Position numbers and translations under genes: made by a program. A DNA stretch of 5,006 bases from Candidatus Falkowbacteria bacterium RIFOXYC2_FULL_48_21 (lineage in GTDB: Bacteria > Patescibacteriota > Patescibacteriia > UBA11705 > JABHMO01). This document shows positions 1-3,835 of this stretch, piece by piece. The stretch lies in assembly GCA_001778275.1 (NCBI GenBank), contig MFGM01000075.1, positions 1 through 5,006 of the forward strand. The letters are read 5' to 3'. The notes beneath the pieces were generated by a model that made no database searches, was not told where the DNA came from, and saw only the letters and a list, made by a program, of their open reading frames with translations. Positions within the stretch are counted from its first letter, which is position 1. The number at the start of each line of letters is the position of its first letter.

Positions 1-440
1 CGCTTGAAGCCGACAAAGTCGTAACATTCAATCGCGTGGCGATTGCTGGCCAGAACTTCTAGATAAATAGCCTTTTCTCGCGGGAAACGACGGAAGAACC
101 AACGAATCGCGCGTCGCAAAACCACGGCACCAATTCCCTTACCCCAATAATTTTTCGCGCCGATGGCGATGTAAAGCTCAAAGTGTTTTTTGCGTTGCTT
201 GTACTGAATCAATACATGCCCGATCGGCCTTTTACCAACGACAATAATGAAATCAAACATCTTGTTGCCGGCCAGATGCTTTCGCAGGTATTTATCAACC
301 GTTTCGTCTGACAACTTTTTTGTTGAATCCGCTGTTAGCCGACGAAGCGCTTTGTCATTCCACCAACGATAAAACAAAGGAAAGTGTTTTTCCTTCAACG
401 CGATTAACTTCACTGATCCTTTATAAACCTGATACTGCAT
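1..440 (-). CDS. GNAT-family N-acetyltransferase, RimJ/RimL-like (partial, C-terminal end off the left edge)
   Basis: A minus-strand frame opens at ATG 438-440 and stays open for 146 codons to the window edge. The protein has the GNAT fold in order. The N-terminal part carries a W-W-N-D segment (residues 26-29), like RimJ/RimL-type enzymes. A beta-strand region follows (FDFIIVVGKRPIGHVLI, about 62-78). The acetyl-CoA pyrophosphate loop is Y-W-G-K-G-I-G at 98-104, with Asn97 where Arg or Gln is usual. The C-terminal motif has N133, R134, A136, I137, Y140 and G144-F145. Y140 is in the place of the usual general-acid tyrosine. The family transfers an acetyl group from acetyl-CoA to an amine; the substrate cannot be told here. 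Family members usually have 150-180 residues, so little is missing. An in-frame TAG lies 24 bases upstream of the ATG; a TTG between them is a weaker alternative start. There is no Shine-Dalgarno, which fits the leaderless promoter just upstream. Confidence 0.88.
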   Translation of the reverse strand, partial: MQYQVYKGSVKLIALKEKHFPLFYRWWNDKALRRLTADSTKKLSDETVDKYLRKHLAGNKMFDFIIVVGKRPIGHVLIQYKQRKKHFELYIAIGAKNYWGKGIGAVVLRRAIRWFFRRFPREKAIYLEVLASNRHAIECYDFVGFK

Positions 441-446
441 ACGGCA

Positions 447-475
447 ATCATACAAAAAACGCTAACTTTTGGCAA
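447..475 (-). promoter_or_regulatory. Sigma-70-type promoter of the acetyltransferase, predicted leaderless
   Basis: On the minus strand a -35 box TTGCCA (plus positions 470-475) and a -10 box TATGAT (447-452) are separated by exactly 17 bases. Each matches the consensus at five of six positions. Six bases separate the -10 box from the ATG, so transcription should begin at or next to the A of the start codon. This would explain the missing ribosome binding site. It is inferred from spacing only. Confidence 0.55.
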
Positions 476-501
476 CCCTCTGCACACCCTCCCCGATCCG
501 C

Positions 502-530
502 TTGACCGCCACCAAAAAACTTGCTATTCT
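502..530 (+). promoter_or_regulatory. Candidate promoter facing the tRNA-Glu gene
   Basis: TTGACC (502-507) and TATTCT (525-530) are 17 bases apart, with a TG extended -10 element at 522-523. A transcript would start near 537 and run through the repeat cluster into tRNA-Glu, giving a leader of about 200 bases. It is divergent from the acetyltransferase promoter. No better promoter was found nearer to the tRNA; a TTGCTA/TATACA pair at 600-628 is weaker. Confidence 0.42.
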
Positions 531-551
531 TGGCTCATCATTTCGTTGATA

Positions 552-741
552 GTGGGGCTTGCCCCGCACTCGAACGAGATGATCCGCGCACCCCATGGCT
601 TGCTATGAAGTGACGCGAAGCGTATACAATTAATCTTCGCGTAACTCTGGGCTTGCCCCGAAATGACGCGGCGCGTGTACCAGTTACCTTCGCGAAAGAA
701 AGGGGCTTGCCCCGAACTCGAGCGGAGTGAGTAGTTCGGGG
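552..741. repeat. Cluster of GC-rich palindromic repeats upstream of tRNA-Glu
   Basis: The small palindrome GGGGCTTGCCCCG occurs at 554-566 and 702-714, with a one-base variant, TGGGCTTGCCCCG, at 648-660. The last copy continues into a second palindrome: CCCCGAACT (710-718) pairs perfectly with AGTTCGGGG (733-741), whose last two bases are the first two of tRNA-Glu. Between copies, ACGCGAAG (613-620) pairs with CTTCGCGT (635-642). The stretch between the divergent promoters and the tRNA therefore holds nested hairpins, and no believable gene. It resembles REP/MITE-like non-coding repeats. No transposase or target duplication is visible. Confidence 0.75.
611..716 (+). repeat. Two tandem direct repeats of about 53 bp
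   Basis: The units 611-663 and 664-716 both begin TGACGCG, share CTTCGCG at the same internal offset, and end with the GGGCTTGCCCCGAA palindrome. By eye about three quarters of aligned positions agree, with a one-base indel in the G run. The first unit keeps an 8-bp internal inverted repeat that is degraded in the second. This suggests an old duplication within the palindromic cluster. Confidence 0.65.
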
Positions 742-814
742 CTCCATCGTCTAGTGGTTAGGACACCAGGTTTTCATCCTGGTAACCCGGGTTCGATTCC
801 CGGTGGAGTCACCA
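740..814 (+). tRNA. tRNA-Glu (anticodon TTC), CCA encoded
   Basis: A complete cloverleaf can be drawn. The acceptor stem pairs GGCTCCA (740-746) with TGGAGTC (804-810), with one G-T wobble. The D stem is 749-752/761-764. The anticodon stem CCAGG/CCTGG (766-770/778-782) encloses the loop TTTTCAT with anticodon TTC at 773-775, reading GAA and GAG. The variable loop has four bases, and the T stem is 787-791/799-803 with a TTCGATT loop. The discriminator is A811 and CCA is encoded at 812-814. It supplies glutamyl-tRNA for translation. The next bases form a terminator, so the gene is monocistronic. The repeat cluster touches its 5' end. Confidence 0.97.
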
Positions 815-844
815 AAAAGTCGTCAGTTTACTGGCGACTTTTTG
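815..844 (+). terminator. Rho-independent terminator of tRNA-Glu
   Basis: AAAAGTCGTCAG (815-826) pairs with CTGGCGACTTTT (831-842) with one G-T wobble around a TTTA loop. The T-rich end of the stem supplies the U tract. It begins directly after the encoded CCA. Confidence 0.85.
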
Positions 845-854
845 TTTGACGGGA

Positions 855-959
855 CTGTCGCCGAATGAACAAATTTGTTTAAATTTAGCAAAATCGTCTT
901 TTCGGCATTTTTGCTAAATTTAAAAGGAAACAGCGATTTCAGTTGTCATTTGGCGACAG
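855..959. repeat. Nested inverted repeat of 105 bp between tRNA-Glu and a small membrane-protein gene
   Basis: The outer arms 855-872 and 943-959 pair over 17 positions, with one wobble (G863-T951) and one bulged base (A869). The outermost eight, CTGTCGCC/GGCGACAG, are perfect. The inner arms TTTAAATTTAGCAAAA (878-893) and TTTTGCTAAATTTAAA (909-924) are a perfect 16-bp inverted repeat, continued by a short GTC/GGC stem under a TTTTC loop. A small GAAA/TTTC hairpin (927-940) can form on the 3' side of the junction. It could be a folded RNA or leader, a protein-binding palindrome, or a remnant of a small transposon-like element. No flanking target duplication is visible. Confidence 0.8.
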
Positions 960-966
960 CGCTCTT

Positions 967-1122
967 ATGGCCGGCTTACTTACCCCTACGTCGCCCTACC
1001 GCCCAATCTACATCATCATTGGCGCCATCGCCACGCTGATCATGGTCGGCATATCAGTCGCCGGCTTCATCTACGCCGGGCGGATAAAGAAATTCCTCTC
1101 GGTCGCTGAACCGGGAGATTAA
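967..1122 (+). CDS. Small single-span membrane protein, unrecognised
   Basis: ATG 967 opens a 51-residue frame ending at TAA 1120-1122. Residues 14-36 are a strongly hydrophobic span (I, V, L, A, G and F with few polar residues). A short proline/threonine-rich N-terminus precedes it, and a basic G-R-I-K-K-F segment (38-43) with a short acidic tail follows. The positive-inside rule suggests an outside N-terminus and a cytoplasmic C-terminus. I do not recognise a family. Support for a real gene is indirect: the membrane profile is coherent, a strong terminator starts 19 bases after the stop, and the preceding tRNA terminator isolates the unit. There is no clear Shine-Dalgarno and no convincing promoter. 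The large inverted repeat ends 7 bases before the ATG and may be its leader. Chance remains possible at this length. Confidence 0.55.
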   Translation: MAGLLTPTSPYRPIYIIIGAIATLIMVGISVAGFIYAGRIKKFLSVAEPGD

Positions 1123-1141
1123 TCATCATCTCCATCACCAC

Positions 1142-1175
1142 AAAGAACCTTGTCTGGCAAGGTTCTTTTCTTTTC
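1142..1175 (+). terminator. Rho-independent terminator after the small membrane-protein gene
   Basis: AAAGAACCTTG (1142-1152) and CAAGGTTCTTT (1158-1168) form a perfect 11-bp stem with a TCTGG loop, followed by a T-rich run to 1174. It separates the small gene from rpmF. Confidence 0.88.
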
Positions 1176-1193
1176 CGATCCCGCCCCCGCCTC

Positions 1194-1222
1194 TTGATTT
1201 TCTTCTTATTATATTCTATTAT
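1194..1222 (+). promoter_or_regulatory. Candidate promoter of rpmF (and probably hppA)
   Basis: TTGATT (1194-1199) and TATTAT (1217-1222) are 17 bases apart in an AT-rich segment just after a terminator. The transcript would start near 1229, giving a leader of about 58 bases made almost entirely of the heptamer repeats. Confidence 0.5.
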
Positions 1223-1234
1223 TCCCTTGCGTTC

Positions 1235-1283
1235 ACTCGAGACTCTGGACTTTTGACTTTTAACTTAAAACTTTTAACTTAAC
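1235..1283 (+). repeat. Seven tandem heptamers ending three bases before the rpmF start
   Basis: Reading in steps of seven from 1235, every unit begins ACT. The early units are diverged (ACTCGAG, ACTCTGG), then come ACTTTTG, ACTTTTA, ACTTAAA, ACTTTTA and ACTTAAC. A 13-base stretch, ACTTTTAACTTAA, is repeated exactly at 1256-1268 and 1270-1282. The array occupies the place where a Shine-Dalgarno would be. Its function is unknown. Confidence 0.75.
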
Positions 1284-1286
1284 TCT

Positions 1287-1547
1287 ATGCCAGTTCCAGC
1301 TCACCGGCGCAGCCGTTCGCGAGTACGCTCGGCCCGCGCCCACAAGTTCCTCCGCACATCTAGACCGAGCACTTGTCCGAAGTGTTTGGCACCGATCAAA
1401 CCTCATCGCGCCTGCGGCGCTTGCGGCTTTTACAAAGGCCGACAAGTTCTGGTGACCAAAGCCGACATCAAGGTTAAACGCACGGAAAAGCGCAAGAAGC
1501 AAGAGCAGAAAGAGAAAGAACGCATGGCTAAATTGAAAAATAAATAA
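1287..1547 (+). CDS. rpmF: 50S ribosomal protein L32 with a charged C-terminal extension
   Basis: This 86-residue protein is a structural component of the large ribosomal subunit. The N-terminus, MPVPAHRRSRSRVRSARAHK, matches the family's basic start (initial M-x-V-P, then an Arg/Ser-rich run and R-A-H). The zinc-ribbon cysteines are C30-x-x-C33 and C43-x-x-C46, followed by G-F-Y-K-G-R at 47-52, the family signature around P-H-R (39-41). Typical L32 proteins have about 56-60 residues. Here residues 56-86 form an extra Lys/Glu/Gln-rich tail that is probably helical. The ATG at 1287 gives the exact family N-terminus but has no Shine-Dalgarno; the heptamer array ends just before it. The gene lies 107 bases upstream of hppA on the same strand with no clear terminator between, so co-transcription is likely. 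Confidence 0.96.
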   Translation: MPVPAHRRSRSRVRSARAHKFLRTSRPSTCPKCLAPIKPHRACGACGFYKGRQVLVTKADIKVKRTEKRKKQEQKEKERMAKLKNK

Positions 1548-1554
1548 CGAAACT

Positions 1555-1635
1555 GGAAATTCGAAATTAGGGTCAAAGATTATGGTAAACGCATTGGCCG
1601 TCATCTATGTCGGCCTACCCAAATTTCTAATTTCC
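1555..1635. promoter_or_regulatory. Large imperfect hairpin in the rpmF-hppA spacer
   Basis: Bases 1555-1573 pair with 1617-1635 at 17 of 19 positions; the mismatches are C1562-T1628 and A1569-A1621. Inside, GGCCG (1596-1600) pairs with CGGCC (1611-1615). The outer arms are built from heptamers: GAAACTG, GAAATTC and GAAATTA at 1549-1569, and four AATTTCT-like units at 1622-1649, the reverse complement of the first set. No U tract follows the hairpin, so it is not a standard terminator. It may be a processing, attenuation or stability element between the two genes, or a repeat-derived palindrome. Confidence 0.6.
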
Positions 1636-1654
1636 TATTTCTAATTTCTTTGTT

Positions 1655-3661
1655 ATGCAACTTCCAATTATTCTGTCACTGGTCGCGGCCGTCATCGCGA
1701 TCATTTACGGCCTGCTTCTCATCCGCGTCATTTTAAAAAAAAGCGCGGGCAACGAAAAAATGCAAGACATCGCCAAGGCGATTCAGCAGGGCGCAAAAGC
1801 GTATCTGAATCGCCAGTACAAAACCATCGCCGCTATCGGCGTTGTGGTCTTCATTTTACTGGCCATTTTTCTTGACTGGAAAACGGCCATCGGCTTTGTC
1901 GTTGGCGCAATCTTGTCCGGCCTGACCGGCTATATCGGCATGAACATTTCCGTTCGCGCCAATGTACGAACCACGGAGGCGGCGCGCGGCGGATTGGCCA
2001 AAGCGCTTGATGTGGCCGTCAAAGGCGGCTCTGTTACCGGCCTACTTGTCGTCGGTCTCGCGCTTCTCGGCGTGGCCGGTTATTATGCGATAACAAAAGA
2101 TGTACACTCTTTGATCGGCCTTGGTTTTGGTGGCAGTTTGATCTCAATCTTCGCTCGCCTCGGTGGCGGTATCTATACCAAAGCGGCTGATGTTGGTGCA
2201 GACTTAGTGGGCAAGGTGGAAGCCAACATTCCGGAAGATGATCCGAGAAACCCGGCCGTCATCGCCGACAATGTAGGCGACAACGTGGGCGACTGCGCCG
2301 GTATGGCCGCTGATTTGTTTGAAACGTACGCGGTTACGGCCGTGGCCTCCATGTTCCTCGGGTCACTCTTGTTCGTCGGATTCGACAATGCGGTTTTGTT
2401 TCCGCTATTCCTTGGTGCCATCTCGATCATTGCGTCTATTATCGGCATTTGGTTTATTCGGCTGGGCAAAAGCCAAAACATCATGGGCGCGCTCTACAAG
2501 GGTTTATTTGTCGCCGGACTGCTTGCGGCAATCGGCTTTTATCCGGCCACCAAGTGGCTCATGGCTGACAATGGTCAATTCTCCGTACTGAACATTTACT
2601 TGGCCTCGCTCATCGGACTCGTTGTTACGGCGTTGTTAATCGTTATCACTGAATATTACACATCAACCAAATACAAACCGGTAAAGTCGATTGCGGACGC
2701 ATCGACCACCGGACATGGCACAAACATTATCGCCGGCCTCGCTGTTTCGATGAAGTCAACGGGGTGGCCGATTGTGGTGATTTGCGCCGGCATTTTGGGC
2801 GCTTATGAATTAGCCGGACTTTACGGCATCGCGGTGGCGGCTATGAGTATGCTTTCCATGACCGGAATAATTGTCACCATTGATTCATACGGTCCGATCA
2901 CAGACAACGCGGGTGGCATCGCGGAAATGGCGCAATTGCCACAAGAAGTTCGCGACGTGACCGATCCCCTCGACGCAGTTGGCAACACCACAAAGGCGGT
3001 AACAAAGGGTTACGCCATCGGCTCGGCCGCGCTCGCGGCACTGGTGCTGTTCGCCGACTATACGCACGCATTGAAAGACACGGGTTTATCATCGGTTTTT
3101 GAACTTAACGAACCAAAAGTTTTGGTCGGTCTTTTCATCGGTGGACTTTTACCATATTTATTCGGCGCGATGTCCATGCAAGCGGTCGGCAAAACGGCCG
3201 GCAAAATCGTTGATGAAGTACGGCGCCAATTCCGCGAGATCAAAGGCATTATGGAAGGCACGGCCAAACCTGACTATGCCAGTTGCGTTGACATTGTAAC
3301 CAAGGCGGCAATCAAGCAAATGATTGTGCCGGCTTTGATTCCGGTTCTTGTCCCGATTTTAGTCGGGTTAATCCTTGGGCCAATGGCGCTCGGTGGTTTA
3401 CTCGTCGGCAGCATCGTAACCGGACTTTTCGTTGCGATCTCAATGACCACCGGCGGTGGCGCTTGGGACAATGCCAAAAAATATATTGAACAAGGCCATC
3501 ACGGCGGCAAAGGTTCTGACGCACACAAGGCGGCGGTGACCGGCGATACGGTCGGCGATCCATACAAAGACACGGCCGGCCCGGCGATCAATCCGATGAT
3601 TAAGATTTTGAACATTGTGGCGTTGTTGATTGTGGGAATAATTGCGAAACTTTGGCTGTAA
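1655..3661 (+). CDS. hppA: Membrane-bound proton-translocating pyrophosphatase, K+-independent type
   Basis: This 668-residue integral membrane enzyme hydrolyses pyrophosphate at the cytoplasmic face and uses the energy to pump protons out. Length is normal for the family (about 660-800) and the protein has about 16 hydrophobic spans. The catalytic motifs are intact. D-V-G-A-D-L-V-G-K-V-E (179-189) is followed by the E-D-D-P-R-N-P loop (194-200) and D-N-V-G-D-N-V-G-D-C-A-G (205-216). D-S-Y-G-P-I-T-D-N-A-G-G (410-421) comes next, and G-D-T-V-G-D-P-Y-K-D-T-A-G-P (630-643) lies near the C-terminus. The signature G-N-T-T-K-A (443-448) has Lys447; in this family lysine there marks the K+-independent branch, alanine the K+-dependent one. 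The helix-6 segment F-E-T-Y-A-V-T (222-228) also resembles K+-independent H+ pumps. The ATG at 1655 has no Shine-Dalgarno but gives a typical N-terminal first helix. Probably co-transcribed with rpmF. Confidence 0.97.
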   Translation: MQLPIILSLVAAVIAIIYGLLLIRVILKKSAGNEKMQDIAKAIQQGAKAYLNRQYKTIAAIGVVVFILLAIFLDWKTAIGFVVGAILSGLTGYIGMNISVRANVRTTEAARGGLAKALDVAVKGGSVTGLLVVGLALLGVAGYYAITKDVHSLIGLGFGGSLISIFARLGGGIYTKAADVGADLVGKVEANIPEDDPRNPAVIADNVGDNVGDCAGMAADLFETYAVTAVASMFLGSLLFVGFDNAVLFPLFLGAISIIASIIGIWFIRLGKSQNIMGALYKGLFVAGLLAAIGFYPATKWLMADNGQFSVLNIYLASLIGLVVTALLIVITEYYTSTKYKPVKSIADASTTGHGTNIIAGLAVSMKSTGWPIVVICAGILGAYELAGLYGIAVAAMSMLSMTGIIVTIDSYGPITDNAGGIAEMAQLPQEVRDVTDPLDAVGNTTKAVTKGYAIGSAALAALVLFADYTHALKDTGLSSVFELNEPKVLVGLFIGGLLPYLFGAMSMQAVGKTAGKIVDEVRRQFREIKGIMEGTAKPDYASCVDIVTKAAIKQMIVPALIPVLVPILVGLILGPMALGGLLVGSIVTGLFVAISMTTGGGAWDNAKKYIEQGHHGGKGSDAHKAAVTGDTVGDPYKDTAGPAINPMIKILNIVALLIVGIIAKLWL

Positions 3662-3667
3662 CCCTCT

Positions 3668-3701
3668 TGTGTCTGGATTGATTGCTATCAATCCCGACAC
3701 A
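3668..3701. promoter_or_regulatory. Strong hairpin directly after the hppA stop codon
   Basis: Bases 3668-3682 pair with 3687-3701 at 14 of 15 positions around a TGCT loop; the only mismatch is T3674-C3695. No T tract follows, so it is not by itself a rho-independent terminator. A smaller hairpin, CGATA/TATCG (3706-3719), comes next. A 3'-end-protecting structure on the hppA mRNA or a palindromic repeat are both possible. Confidence 0.6.
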
Positions 3702-3735
3702 CACGCGATACGACTATCGGTTGCAAAAATAATTT

Positions 3736-3763
3736 AAAAAGCTCCGCTGTGGCGGGGCTTTTT
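3736..3763 (+). terminator. Rho-independent terminator of the rpmF-hppA unit
   Basis: AAAAAGCTCCGC (3736-3747) pairs with GCGGGGCTTTTT (3752-3763) with one G-T wobble around a TGTG loop. The stem ends in a run of five T. The next promoter begins seven bases later. Confidence 0.92.
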
Positions 3764-3770
3764 GGTTCGG

Positions 3771-3799
3771 TTGACAATCCTATCTAATTATACTAAGAT
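3771..3799 (+). promoter_or_regulatory. Promoter of the right-hand gene
   Basis: A perfect -35 box TTGACA (3771-3776) is followed after 17 bases by TAAGAT (3794-3799), which matches the -10 consensus at four of six positions. The start would lie near 3806, about 30 bases before the ATG. A better -10-like TATACT (3789-3794) is only 12 bases from the TTGACA, so it is less likely to pair with it. Confidence 0.6.
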
Positions 3800-3823
3800 G
3801 AGACATAATTGTTTTTTGACAAA

Positions 3824-3830
3824 TGGAGGA
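3824..3830 (+). promoter_or_regulatory. Strong Shine-Dalgarno sequence fixing the start at 3836
   Basis: TGGAGGA lies six bases (counted from GGAGG) before ATG 3836. It is the only strong ribosome binding site seen before any gene in this window, and it settles the start of the right-hand gene. Confidence 0.85.
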
Positions 3831-3835
3831 ATATC

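Noticed and set aside
320..505. Plus-strand open frame of 61 codons
   Set aside because: It is opposite the acetyltransferase and its promoter, and has no ribosome binding site or recognisable protein features.
554..741. CRISPR-like array
   Set aside because: The repeats are short palindromes at unequal distances (94 and 54 bases) without uniform spacers, and no cas gene is present.
538..747. Minus-strand open frame of 69 codons
   Set aside because: It consists of the palindromic repeats and overlaps the tRNA; its repeated peptide pieces just mirror the DNA repeats.
855..959. Insertion sequence or MITE with target-site duplication
   Set aside because: The inverted arms fit, but no flanking direct duplication can be seen and no transposase is present, so it is reported only as an inverted repeat.
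1260..1604. Minus-strand open frame of 114 codons
   Set aside because: It is the antisense of rpmF, whose product is certain from the L32 motifs.
1581..1643. 20-codon frame in the rpmF-hppA spacer, a possible leader peptide
   Set aside because: It is made of the hairpin and heptamer sequence, with no ribosome binding site and no regulatory codon run.
1619..1655. Leaderless promoter directly before hppA (TAATTT at 1642-1647)
   Set aside because: The -10 match is poor, it is part of the heptamer run, and no -35 box stands at the right distance.
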